A stretch of 64,000 bases of DNA from Caryophanales bacterium (GTDB lineage: Bacteria; Bacillota; Bacilli; CAJFEE01). A program made the position numbers and the translations under genes. This document shows positions 32,779-41,528 of this stretch, piece after piece. The stretch covers positions 62,001 to 126,000 of the forward strand of contig JAQSYP010000001.1 in NCBI GenBank assembly GCA_029256085.1, read 5' to 3'. The notes under the pieces were generated by a model. That model made no database searches. It was not told the DNA's origin and worked only from the letters and a program-made list of their open reading frames with translations. Each line of letters starts with the position of its first letter. Within the stretch, counting starts at the first letter, position 1.

Positions 32779-34941
32779 ATGTTTAAATGGTTTAATAAAC
32801 TTTTATCAAATAAAGAAGATGACTTAAAAGACTTGAAAGAAATAGATATAAATAAAGAAATTCATATCCCTAAAAGTGAAGTGAAAGGTAAATTCAGATT
32901 TCCGATAGTACCTGACAACTATGATTTTGAGACTGAAAATACTAATCAACTTTCTTCTGACGAAACAGGATATAAGTCGCCCGAAATAGACAACTACGAT
33001 TTTGAGATGGAGAATAAACGTAGAAAAGAGAGAATGGAGAGAATAAAGGATACTCAAGATAAACATTCATTTAAATCCTCATCCTTTGTCTCGCCTGTTC
33101 ATGGTAACTCTTCAAAGAAAGATATATCCAACCCGACTAATAATACTTCAGCATATGAAAATGTTAAAAGGGCATCATCGAACTTGGATTTATATTCAAC
33201 TTTATACAAAAAAGTATTAGAAAATCCAAGTAAAGTTGAAAAAACTACAGAAAAAGCTTCGGAAGAGTTAGATAGTTACCATCCAGTTGTAGAAACATAT
33301 ATTCAGAATATTGTTGAGTGTGACATGGAAATCGAAAAACCAATTGAAACTGATGAAATAACTGTAATAGAAGAAGAACCTATTGTAGAGGAACAACTAC
33401 AAGAGGTAGTAATACCAACAAAAGATGATTCAGTTCAAGTAGAAAGTATTGCAAATCGCGTTCCTTTTAACGTGATTATGTTTAGAGAAGATAAAGAAAA
33501 GTTAAAAGACAGCACAGTTGTTAGTACTGGGGAATATAGCTTTCCTAAAATCGACTTTTTAAAACAAGCACCTTCAGTTGTAAACAATGACAATGAATGG
33601 ATAATTAAGCAAGCTGAAGTCTTAGACAAAGCTCTTAATGATTTCAATGTTGCTGCGAAAGTTGTTAACTACACAGCAGGTCCTTCAGTTACAAGATATG
33701 AAGTGCATCCTGAACCTGGGGTAAAGGTTAACAAAATTACAAATCTTGCAGACGATCTAAAACTTTGCTTGTCGGCTAAAGATATAAGGATTGAAGCACC
33801 AATACCAGGAAAAAATACAGTTGGAATTGAAGTTCCCAATAAGAATAGTAGACCAGTATTAATAAGAGAAATAATTCAAAGTAATAACTTTAGACAAAGC
33901 TCTTCACCTTTAACAGTAGCACTTGGCTTGGATATTGGTGGCACACCTATTGTAACTGATCTGCAAAAAATGCCACACGGTTTAATTGCAGGTTCAACAG
34001 GGTCTGGTAAGAGTGTGTGTATTAATTCTATTCTTGTAAGTATTATGTATAAGGCAAATCCTAGTGATGTAAAATTAATGCTAATTGATCCGAAAATGGT
34101 TGAACTCGCACCATATAATGATATACCACACTTGATATGTCCTGTAATTACCGATGTAAAAGCAGCAACTCAAGCCTTAAAATGGGCAGTAGAGGAAATG
34201 GAAAGACGATATGAATTATTTGCAGAAATGGGAGTAAGGGATTTATCGAGATATAATGAAATTGCTTCTCGTGATAATACAATTCCGAAACAACCTTTAA
34301 TGCTAATTATTATTGATGAACTTGCTGATCTTATGATGGTATCGCCTCAAGATGTTGAGGAAGCAATCTGTCGTATCGCACAAAAGGCGAGGGCATGTGG
34401 TATTCATTTATTGTTAGCAACTCAGAGACCATCAGTGGATGTAATCACCGGATTGATCAAGGCAAATGTTCCGACAAGAACAGCCTTTTCCGTAGCTTCA
34501 CAAATAGATTCAAGAACAATATTAGATTCAAGTGGAGCTGAGAAATTATTAGGTAAAGGTGACATGCTTTTCTTAGCGAATGGATCTTCGAAGCCTGTTA
34601 GACTTCAAGGGACTTTTGTAAGTGATGATGAAATTGAAAAAGTAGTTGAGTTTGTAAAGAATCAGCAAAAAGTTGAATATATGTTTAGTCAGGAACATTT
34701 TATTAATATTAGCAGTGTAGCAAGTGAAGATAAGGATGAATTATTTAAGGAAGCCTGTGAGTTCGTGGTCAGTCAAGGTTCAGCCTCAACTTCCATGATA
34801 CAACGCCGTTACCGTATTGGTTATAACCGTGCGGCAAGGCTAATTGATATGATGGAAGATTATGGTGTCATCTCAAGTGCGAATGGCTCAAAGCCACGAG
34901 ACGTATTAGTTTCACAAGATGACTTAGATGCGCTAAACTAA
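32779..34941 (+). CDS. sftA: SftA-type FtsK/SpoIIIE DNA translocase
   Basis: I chose ATG 32779 because SD AAAGGAAG is 8 bases away; TTG 32773 is too close. The ~720-residue protein lacks N-terminal membrane segments and has a long acidic, low-complexity N-terminal half with internal PDNYDFE / IDNYDFEMEN repeats. The motor follows (~240-640) with Walker A AGSTGSGKSVC and IIIDELADLMM. The C-terminal gamma domain has SMIQRRYRIGYNRAARLIDMM for KOPS/SRS reading. This matches soluble SftA (YtpS), which moves trapped DNA away from the closing septum; it is shorter than the B. subtilis protein. Confidence 0.94.
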   Translation: MFKWFNKLLSNKEDDLKDLKEIDINKEIHIPKSEVKGKFRFPIVPDNYDFETENTNQLSSDETGYKSPEIDNYDFEMENKRRKERMERIKDTQDKHSFKSSSFVSPVHGNSSKKDISNPTNNTSAYENVKRASSNLDLYSTLYKKVLENPSKVEKTTEKASEELDSYHPVVETYIQNIVECDMEIEKPIETDEITVIEEEPIVEEQLQEVVIPTKDDSVQVESIANRVPFNVIMFREDKEKLKDSTVVSTGEYSFPKIDFLKQAPSVVNNDNEWIIKQAEVLDKALNDFNVAAKVVNYTAGPSVTRYEVHPEPGVKVNKITNLADDLKLCLSAKDIRIEAPIPGKNTVGIEVPNKNSRPVLIREIIQSNNFRQSSSPLTVALGLDIGGTPIVTDLQKMPHGLIAGSTGSGKSVCINSILVSIMYKANPSDVKLMLIDPKMVELAPYNDIPHLICPVITDVKAATQALKWAVEEMERRYELFAEMGVRDLSRYNEIASRDNTIPKQPLMLIIIDELADLMMVSPQDVEEAICRIAQKARACGIHLLLATQRPSVDVITGLIKANVPTRTAFSVASQIDSRTILDSSGAEKLLGKGDMLFLANGSSKPVRLQGTFVSDDEIEKVVEFVKNQQKVEYMFSQEHFINISSVASEDKDELFKEACEFVVSQGSASTSMIQRRYRIGYNRAARLIDMMEDYGVISSANGSKPRDVLVSQDDLDALN

Positions 34942-34973
34942 TAAGGGGGAGTTGTCCTCCTTATTATTTTTTT
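34940..34973 (+). terminator. Terminator after sftA
   Basis: AATAAGGGGGA and TCCTCCTTATT pair with one mismatch around GTTG; a T-rich tract follows. Confidence 0.85.
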
Positions 34974-34981
34974 GGCTATAA

Positions 34982-35042
34982 TGAAAGTATAAACTCTTTA
35001 CGCATAAGTGCAACTACGGCTCTGCAATCGCCGAGTTTTCTT
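34982..35042. repeat. Interspersed hairpin repeat R1, truncated copy C
   Basis: GAAAGTATAAACT, CGCATAAGTGCAACTACGG and GCAATCGCCGAGTTTTCTT occur in the same order and orientation as copy B, but the second arm of the long hairpin and part of the CTGCCG segment are deleted. Confidence 0.8.
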
Positions 35043-35085
35043 AATATATACTATTATTTAACATGATCTAAAAGGAGAATGTTTA

Positions 35086-36195
35086 GTGAAAGAAATTGAG
35101 ATGAAGTTAAAAGGTGAAATAGACCGTCTAACTAATAAAACATTTAAATTTGATGAGAGAATAGGGGAAGGGTGGTTTTCAGCAGTTTACTTTTTAAAGA
35201 CAAAAGAAATAGTTGAAAAATACGCTCCTAATAATAAAGTTACTATGCAATTTTTTCAAAAGAATGATGCAATCTTTTGTGGTTCTGATGAAGCTATAGC
35301 ACTGATACATACGTTTGCTAAAGATACTGAATCACTTGAAATATATTCGTTAAGAGACGGGGATAAAATTAAACCTTTTGAATCAGTTTTAACGATTACA
35401 GGGCCCTATCAAAACTTTGGATTTTTAGAGGGGTTAATTGATGGGATCCTAGCAAGAAGAACATCAGTGTCAACAAATGTCTATAATGTAGTTAAAGCAG
35501 CAGCGGCATCTGGAATCCAAAAGCCAGTTATATTTATGGGTGATAGGGATGACCACTTCATGCAACAAGCTGGAGATGGATATGCTGCTTACATTGGGGG
35601 CTCTCAAGCACAAGCAACACATGCAATGAATGAATGGTGGGGTAAAAAAGGTATGGGCACAATGCCCCATGCTTTAATACAACTCTTTAATGGTGATATC
35701 GTTGCAGCAGCAAAAGCGTATTATGATGTTTTTCCTGAAGATGATTTGATTGTACTAGTTGATTATAATAACGATGTAATAACAGATGCCTTAAAAGTAG
35801 CGAGATCATTTGGCAATAAACTTAAAGGAATTAGAGTAGACACTTCAAATACGATGATTGACCAATATTTCATAAGAAATCCTGAAGTGTTAGGTACTTT
35901 TGATCCAAGAGGCGTTAACCCTTCGTTGATATTTGCGCTAAGAGAGGCATTAGATAGAGAAGGTTTTCTGCATGTGAAAATAGTAGTAAGTGGCGGATTT
36001 GATGAAAAAAGAATTACTGAATTTGAAGAAAAAGAAGTACCTGTTGATATGTATGGTGTAGGAAGTAGTCTAATTAAAATTAATATCGCTTTTACAGGTG
36101 ACAATGTACTTTTAAATGATAAACACGAGGCTAAGGTTGGAAGAAGATATAGACCAAATCCAAGGTTAGAAAGAGTAGATTTACATAAGTTGTAA
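35086..36195 (+). CDS. Nicotinate phosphoribosyltransferase
   Basis: The 369-residue protein starts at GTG 35086 behind AAAGGAG. It has NAPRTase-family blocks: GEGWFSAVYFLKT near the N-terminus, GLIDGILARRTSVSTNVYNV, HALIQLFNGD, IRVDTSNTM and the phosphate-binding VSGGFDEKRITEF / YGVGSSLIK. It converts nicotinate plus PRPP to nicotinate mononucleotide in NAD salvage. It appears monocistronic between sftA and murC. It is short relative to PncB of proteobacteria, which fits the Bacillus-type short form. Confidence 0.9.
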   Translation: MKEIEMKLKGEIDRLTNKTFKFDERIGEGWFSAVYFLKTKEIVEKYAPNNKVTMQFFQKNDAIFCGSDEAIALIHTFAKDTESLEIYSLRDGDKIKPFESVLTITGPYQNFGFLEGLIDGILARRTSVSTNVYNVVKAAAASGIQKPVIFMGDRDDHFMQQAGDGYAAYIGGSQAQATHAMNEWWGKKGMGTMPHALIQLFNGDIVAAAKAYYDVFPEDDLIVLVDYNNDVITDALKVARSFGNKLKGIRVDTSNTMIDQYFIRNPEVLGTFDPRGVNPSLIFALREALDREGFLHVKIVVSGGFDEKRITEFEEKEVPVDMYGVGSSLIKINIAFTGDNVLLNDKHEAKVGRRYRPNPRLERVDLHKL

Positions 36196-36417
36196 ATAAA
36201 GAGTAGTCATTTAGTGATAAAAAATATGATAGAGCAAAATCTAAAAAAATGATATAATATCCTTTAGTTTGTCATTCAAGTAAGTGGGGAAAATTTAATT
36301 TAAAAACTTACCAAATCTAAAATACATAAATTCATTTATTAATTTAGATAAGCGCAACTAGTTGATTAGGCACATATAATAACTTAGGTTCTTGTATTAA
36401 AATTGGAGGTTCTAGGA

Positions 36418-37710
36418 ATGACACTTTATCATTTTGTAGGGATTAAAGGAACTGGTATGAGTGCATTAGCACAAGTGCTCCATGATATGAATTTAAATGT
36501 CCAAGGCTCAGACGTTGAGAAGACTTTTTTTACTGAAGCGCCTCTTAGAGATCGGGGAATCAAAATATTACCATTCGATTCAAAAAATATAGAAACTAAT
36601 ATGGTTGTTATTGCAGGTAATGCTTTCCCAGACACACATCCAGAAATTGAGAAGGCGACAGAGTTAGGATTAACAGTCATAAGATATCATAAGTTTCTAG
36701 GTGAGCTTATGTCAAAATATACAAGCATTGCAATTACTGGTGCTCACGGGAAAACATCGACAACAGGACTATTATCACATGTGCTAACTGGTTCCGAACC
36801 AACATCATATATAATTGGTGATGGAACTGGTTGTGGAGAAGAAAATAGTAAATATTTTGTTTTTGAAGCTTGTGAATATCGTAGACACTTTTTAAGTTAT
36901 CACCCTGATTATGCAATTATGACTAACATTGATTTCGATCACCCTGATTACTTTTCAAGTATCGATGATGTTTTTAATGCTTTTCAAGAAATGGCATTAC
37001 AAGTTAAAAAGGGTATTATAGCGTGTGGTGATGATGAGAATTTACAACGAATTCAAGCTAAAGTACCAGTTGTTTTTTACGGTTTAAATGAAGATAATGA
37101 TTTTCAAGCAAAAAACGTTGTTAAATCTACAGAGGGAACTACTTTTGAAGTTTATGTTCGCCATGATTACTTTGAGAAATTTACAATTCCGACATATGGA
37201 ACACATAGTGTTTTAAATGCTTTGGCAGTAATTGCTTTATGTGATTATGAAGGTATTGACGTTGAAATAGTTAAAGAGCAATTAAAAGTTTTTGGTGGAG
37301 TAAAGAGAAGATTTGCTCAGAAAGCTTTTGGTACACAAGTATTAATTGATGACTATGCGCATCATCCAACTGAAATTAGGGTTACTATAGAAGCGACACG
37401 TCAGAAGTATCCTGATAGAGAAATAGTTGCAATTTTCCAACCACATACTTTTACTAGAACTAAGACATTCCTGCAAGATTTTGCAAATGCATTAAGTGAT
37501 GCTGATAAAGTTTATCTTTGTGATATATTCGGTTCTGCTAGGGAAAATAGTGGTAAACTAACAATTGAAGATTTAAGAGTTAAAATTGAAAATGCTGAGA
37601 TAATTTGTGAAAATAATATAGATGTCTTGAAACATCATGAAAATTCAGTGTTAATTTTTATGGGTGCTGGAGATGTCCAAAAGTTCCAAGCGGCATATGA
37701 GAATTGTTAA
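36418..37710 (+). CDS. murC: UDP-N-acetylmuramate–L-alanine ligase
   Basis: ATG 36418 sits behind GGAGGTTCTAGGA. The 430-residue protein has the Mur ligase fold: N-terminal [19 protein letters not shown]-loop [33 protein letters not shown] and the C-terminal [16 protein letters not shown]. It adds L-alanine to UDP-MurNAc in the cytoplasm, the first peptide step of peptidoglycan. The long leader contains a weak ACTTAC-type stem-loop but no recognised riboswitch. Confidence 0.97.
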   Translation: MTLYHFVGIKGTGMSALAQVLHDMNLNVQGSDVEKTFFTEAPLRDRGIKILPFDSKNIETNMVVIAGNAFPDTHPEIEKATELGLTVIRYHKFLGELMSKYTSIAITGAHGKTSTTGLLSHVLTGSEPTSYIIGDGTGCGEENSKYFVFEACEYRRHFLSYHPDYAIMTNIDFDHPDYFSSIDDVFNAFQEMALQVKKGIIACGDDENLQRIQAKVPVVFYGLNEDNDFQAKNVVKSTEGTTFEVYVRHDYFEKFTIPTYGTHSVLNALAVIALCDYEGIDVEIVKEQLKVFGGVKRRFAQKAFGTQVLIDDYAHHPTEIRVTIEATRQKYPDREIVAIFQPHTFTRTKTFLQDFANALSDADKVYLCDIFGSARENSGKLTIEDLRVKIENAEIICENNIDVLKHHENSVLIFMGAGDVQKFQAAYENC

Positions 37711-37761
37711 TCCTATATAAAGACTCTATATAAATTTATGTTAACTGAATAAAATATCAAC

Positions 37762-37792
37762 AATCGGTGGGGAAAATCTCTGCCGATTTTTT
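37762..37792 (+). terminator. Terminator after murC
   Basis: AATCGG...CCGATT, with inner GG/CTC pairing, is followed by T6. Confidence 0.75.
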
Positions 37793-37960
37793 ATATGGCT
37801 CATTCAATCTTAAAATCGCAGGATTTTCTAGATGTCGATTTTCATAAGATTATTCTGTAAATATGTTATTCTATAAACAGATCTTAATCAATCAGTTGAA
37901 CAAGGAATCACTATATCTAAATTATTGATATATATCCGATTTGTAGGGAGTGATTGGTAT

Positions 37961-38371
37961 ATGAAATATCAACAAAAGGATTTCACAGAAGAACTAAGGG
38001 AAAAGATTAAAGATACTGAATTGGAGTTAAAAAAGCATGTCGAAAAATTGTTAAATGAGAATAAATCTTTTTTTGCAAAGAAGAACTTAGAACTTGATAT
38101 AGATTTCCATAAAGAGGGAGATGACCCGTTTGTACCAGGTTACAGTTCCTCAGTTGCGATAGGCATTTCTGATAAAACTGACATAAAGGGAGAGTTAATT
38201 GACTTACATATTATTAAAATATGGGAATGTGAACGCACTCTCTTAGGTATGCCAATTTTAAAAAACATACTAAGAAGCAAGATTAGCGGTGAACTACTTG
38301 ATGAATCATTTGAAGAAATTAAAGAGGAATTAAAGGAATATATTGAGGATGTATTACAAGAAGTAAATTAA
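37961..38371 (+). CDS. Conserved hypothetical small soluble protein
   Basis: I chose ATG 37961 (SD GGGAG about 10 bases upstream), giving 136 residues. The protein is charged, without signal peptide or membrane segment: a helical Lys/Glu-rich start (KDFTEELREKIKDTELELKK), a middle strand region (DDPFVPGYSSSVAIGISDKTD), IIKIWECERTL, and a helical Glu/Lys-rich end. I do not recognise the family. It is flanked by terminators on both sides, so it is its own transcription unit. Confidence 0.7.
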   Translation: MKYQQKDFTEELREKIKDTELELKKHVEKLLNENKSFFAKKNLELDIDFHKEGDDPFVPGYSSSVAIGISDKTDIKGELIDLHIIKIWECERTLLGMPILKNILRSKISGELLDESFEEIKEELKEYIEDVLQEVN

Positions 38372-38463
38372 CTTACTTCTTCAACTAAAGGTGCTTAGTT
38401 GAAAAAAGCCACTTTTCGAACAGTGAACTGTTATGGATTTTAAACCCTATAAGAGAATGAATT

Positions 38464-38497
38464 AACCATAATGGAAAAAATCCTTATGGTTTTTTTG
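38464..38497 (+). terminator. Terminator after the 37961 gene
   Basis: AACCATAA...TTATGGTT with inner TGGA/TCC pairing is followed by T7. Confidence 0.75.
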
Positions 38498-38585
38498 TGC
38501 AATTCCGAAAGTGAAATCACTACATAAATTGCAAGACCACAAATATTTATCTCAGTGTTTGAAAAGGTATTGTATTAACAAAAAA

Positions 38586-38619
38586 TAGCATACGAAATAT
38601 GTTGAGAATTCGTATGCTA
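38586..38619 (-). terminator. Probable terminator of the M29 peptidase gene
   Basis: TAGCATACGAA and TTCGTATGCTA form an 11-bp stem with a 12-base loop; on the minus strand TTTTTTGTTAATAC follows. Confidence 0.7.
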
Positions 38620-38694
38620 AAAGTATTGTTTTTTCTTGTTTCTATTTTGTGCTCCAAACGGAACTACTTACTCATTACATGAGGTTCTTTAATT

Positions 38695-39810
38695 TTACTT
38701 AAGGTTTTCTGGGTTTAGGACTTCAAGTTCAGGAAGAACGAATCTTCCGTCTTTACGAATTAGAACATCATCAAAATAGATTTCTCCACCGCCATAATCA
38801 GAACGTTGAATACATACTAAATCCCAATGAATTGAAGACTTATTACCATTCCACGCTTCGTCGTATGCTTGACCAGGAGTGAAGTGGAAGCTACCATCTA
38901 TCTTCTCATCGAAAAGGATATCTCCCATTGGATGTAATATGTATGGATTAACTCCGATTGCAAACTCACCAATAAAGCGAGCACCCTCATCTGTATCGAG
39001 AACTTTGTTTATGCGTTCTGTGTCGTTAGCTGTAGCTTCAATAATTTTTCCATCTTTAAAAGTAAACTTTACATTTTCATAAGTAAAACCATTGTAAGGT
39101 GATGGTGAGTTATATGCTAAAGTTCCATTAACAGAATCTCTAACAGGGGCAGTAAATACTTCTCCATCAGGGATATTCATTTCTCCTGCACACTTTATAG
39201 ACGGAATGTCCTTAATTGAAAAAGTAAGGTCTGTCCCAGGGCCAGTAATCCTAACTTTATCTGTACGGTCCATTAAAGCAACTAGTGAATCCATAGCCTT
39301 GTCCATTTTACCGTAATCTAAATTACAAACATCGAAGTAAAAATCTTCGAAGGCCTCAGTGCTCATTTTTGCTAATTGCGCCATTGATTCATTTGGATAA
39401 CGCAATACTACCCACTTTGTCTTTGGAACGCGAATTGCTCTATGTACTTTATCACCTACAGTTTTACCGTAAATTTTCATCTTATCTGCAGGAACATCGG
39501 CATGCTCATTAACGTTCTCGTTTGCACGTATGCCAATGTAAGCGTCCATCTTTTCCATTAATTGAGCTTCATGGTCTGCTAACGTATTAAAGCCCTCTTC
39601 AGTAGCCCCCATTAATAACGAGCGATTGATTATAGGATCTTTAACCCATACGAAAGGGTGAGCACCAACCTTATAAGTTTCATTTACAAGTTCAGAAACG
39701 AGTTCACGTTGCATACCGGTGTTTTCAATAAGCACCTTCTCACCTTGCTGCAACTTGCATGAATAGTTAATTAAATTAGTGGCTAATTGTTTAATTCTTG
39801 GATCTTTCAA
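38695..39810 (-). CDS. ampS: M29-family aminopeptidase (AmpS/PepS type)
   Basis: The 371-residue protein matches thermophilic-aminopeptidase-T-like M29 enzymes: VRITGPGTDLTFSIKD, the metal-binding NIPDGEVFTAPVRDSVNGT, GARFIGEFAIGVNPYI, and HPMGDILFDEKIDGSFHFTPG, with HWDLVCIQRSDYGGGEIYFDD at the end. It removes N-terminal residues from peptides in the cytoplasm. ATG 39810 has SD TAGGAGGGA. It is divergent from ytxG. Confidence 0.9.
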   Translation of the reverse strand: MKDPRIKQLATNLINYSCKLQQGEKVLIENTGMQRELVSELVNETYKVGAHPFVWVKDPIINRSLLMGATEEGFNTLADHEAQLMEKMDAYIGIRANENVNEHADVPADKMKIYGKTVGDKVHRAIRVPKTKWVVLRYPNESMAQLAKMSTEAFEDFYFDVCNLDYGKMDKAMDSLVALMDRTDKVRITGPGTDLTFSIKDIPSIKCAGEMNIPDGEVFTAPVRDSVNGTLAYNSPSPYNGFTYENVKFTFKDGKIIEATANDTERINKVLDTDEGARFIGEFAIGVNPYILHPMGDILFDEKIDGSFHFTPGQAYDEAWNGNKSSIHWDLVCIQRSDYGGGEIYFDDVLIRKDGRFVLPELEVLNPENLK

Positions 39811-39941
39811 AATAATTCCCTCCTAAAATTAAGGCTATTTATATTGTATATGATTCTGATAAAAATTAGTAATTTTTGGCAAAAATTATTATTTAATGTA
39901 TTATATTATCATAAATAAATTATTAGTAAGGTGGACTAAAA

Positions 39942-40382
39942 ATGGAAAATATATTATACATAAGTGTTGCTGCAATAGCTATTGCTTTTATATATCTTGT
40001 GGCTGTTACTGTCAGAACTCTAAAAGAAATGCAAAAAACATTATTTAAAGCATCTAACACTTTAGACGATTTAGAAAAGCACTTAGAGCCTGTTTTAGAA
40101 TCTTCAAAGAAATTAATTGATAACTCGAATGAAGTAGTAACAATGGTAAAAACAAAAGCTGAAAGTTTGGATGGTTTTTTCGAGGCTGTGTACGAACTAA
40201 AACACGAAGTTATGAATGTAAATAGAGTTATTAAGAACTTTACTGGAAAAGTAACAAGTAAAATTGATGAGAGTTCCAATATGTTAACTAATATTGTGCA
40301 AAATGGTAATATAGCAGTTGATTTATATAACCGTTGGAAGACTCGCAAAAAGAAAAAGGGAGAAAATCAACAAGATGCATAA
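39942..40382 (+). CDS. ytxG: DUF948 membrane-anchored protein YtxG
   Basis: The 146-residue protein has one N-terminal membrane segment (ILYISVAAIAIAFIYLVAVTV) followed by a long amphipathic helical region (LKEMQKTLFKASNTLDDLEK ...), the DUF948/YtxG pattern. It is associated with general stress in B. subtilis (sigB-dependent ytxGHJ). ATG 39942 has SD AAGGTGG. It overlaps the ytxJ start by 8 bases; the ytxH gene found between them in B. subtilis is absent. Confidence 0.87.
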   Translation: MENILYISVAAIAIAFIYLVAVTVRTLKEMQKTLFKASNTLDDLEKHLEPVLESSKKLIDNSNEVVTMVKTKAESLDGFFEAVYELKHEVMNVNRVIKNFTGKVTSKIDESSNMLTNIVQNGNIAVDLYNRWKTRKKKKGENQQDA

Positions 40383-40692
40383 AATAACAACAGAAGACGA
40401 ATTAAACAAAATTATTTTTGATCATGATAAGTTTATTTTCTTGAAGCACAGTTCAACTTGCCCGGTTAGTACGGCAGGTTATGAAGCAACTAAAGCTTTT
40501 GCAGAAGCATCAGATATCCCAGTTTTTTATCTAATTGTTCAAGAATCTAGACCTTTATCAAACTACATAGCAGAAGAATATGAAATAAAGCATGAATCTC
40601 CACAAGTATTTTATTTTGTTGAGGGAGAGGTAGTTTGGACTGCATCTCATTACGGAATTACTAAAGAAGAAATTGATAATATAGTAAAATAA
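40375..40692 (+). CDS. ytxJ: YtxJ, bacillithiol-linked monothiol protein
   Basis: I chose ATG 40375 (MHKITTEDELNKI), giving 105 residues, the length of YtxJ. The fold is thioredoxin-like with a single cysteine in LKHSSTCPVSTAGYEA, typical of YtxJ, a proposed bacilliredoxin-like protein. A cis-proline region SPQVFYF and a C-terminal helix follow. The start overlaps the end of ytxG, so translation is coupled. It probably acts on bacillithiol-protein mixed disulfides (from family annotation). Confidence 0.88.
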   Translation: MHKITTEDELNKIIFDHDKFIFLKHSSTCPVSTAGYEATKAFAEASDIPVFYLIVQESRPLSNYIAEEYEIKHESPQVFYFVEGEVVWTASHYGITKEEIDNIVK

Positions 40693-40738
40693 CTCATCAT
40701 ACGATGGGTTATTTTCAATTTAATAGGGGGGAATGACT

Positions 40739-41521
40739 TTGAATGATTTCCAACTGAAATTTCGTAAAAGAATTGGTATTTCTGATTCAGAAGAAATTAG
40801 ATTTGATAATCTAGGAAAAGTCCTAAAACAAACAGCTATGTCTATACCTTTTGAGAATTTGTGTATCCTGGAAAATAATTTATGTGAAATAACAAGTGAA
40901 GGATTAATTGAGAAAATAATAACTAGACAAGAGGGCGGAGTTTGTTACGAACTTAACTATATACTTTGTTTATTTTTACTCGAAAATGGCTTTGATGCTT
41001 ATTTAGTTCGCGGAGTAGTTTTCGACCAAGTAAATAAAAAATGGAGTGCTACAGGTAAAACTCATGTTGCAATAATTATCAAACATAAAGAGGAAGAGTA
41101 TATTGTTGACACTGGGTTTGGGGGTAATTTACCACTAATGCCGGTTCCACTTTCTGGTACAATTATTAAATCCGATAACGGTGAATTTAAAGTGGAGAAA
41201 ACTAGTGAAGGTTATATCCTGCAAATGAAACTAAGTAATAAAGATAATAAATGGGAAGTAGGATATTTATTTGATCCTAGTAAAGTCATAGAAGGTCTAG
41301 ATGAAATTTATGATATTCATAAGGTTATAATCCAACATCCTGAGTCACCTTTTAATAAGAAGCCATTAATTACTCGTCTAACAACTACTGGAAGGTTTGT
41401 TCTTACGAATACTTCATATACTGAGTGGAGTAATGGTGATGTTACTAAGAGGGATATAGATGAAATTACCTTTAAAGAAATAGTTAAGCAGTATATAGGT
41501 ACTCAAACAAAAAACTACTAG
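40739..41521 (+). CDS. Arylamine N-acetyltransferase
   Basis: I prefer TTG 40739 with GGGGGG 7 bases upstream; ATG 40733 is only one base from that SD. The ~260-residue protein has the NAT triad: Cys in RQEGGVCYELNYIL, His in GKTHVAII and Asp in VDTGFGGNLP. It transfers acetyl from acetyl-CoA to arylamines or hydrazines; the physiological substrate in Bacillus is unclear. It converges on the FtsA-like gene with almost no gap. Confidence 0.93.
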   Translation: MNDFQLKFRKRIGISDSEEIRFDNLGKVLKQTAMSIPFENLCILENNLCEITSEGLIEKIITRQEGGVCYELNYILCLFLLENGFDAYLVRGVVFDQVNKKWSATGKTHVAIIIKHKEEEYIVDTGFGGNLPLMPVPLSGTIIKSDNGEFKVEKTSEGYILQMKLSNKDNKWEVGYLFDPSKVIEGLDEIYDIHKVIIQHPESPFNKKPLITRLTTTGRFVLTNTSYTEWSNGDVTKRDIDEITFKEIVKQYIGTQTKNY

Positions 41522-41528
41522 TAGCTGA

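Larger units (their letters stand above)
38372..38694. other. 323-base gap with three stem-loops
   Basis: It separates converging genes. Stem-loops are TTCAACTAA/TTAGTTGAA (38380-38403), the terminator at 38464-38497 and the inverted repeat at 38586-38619. No gene is visible. Confidence 0.7.

Noticed and set aside
38380-38403. TTCAACTAA/TTAGTTGAA stem-loop as a terminator
   Set aside because: It is not followed by a T run on either strand; a better terminator lies 60 bases on.
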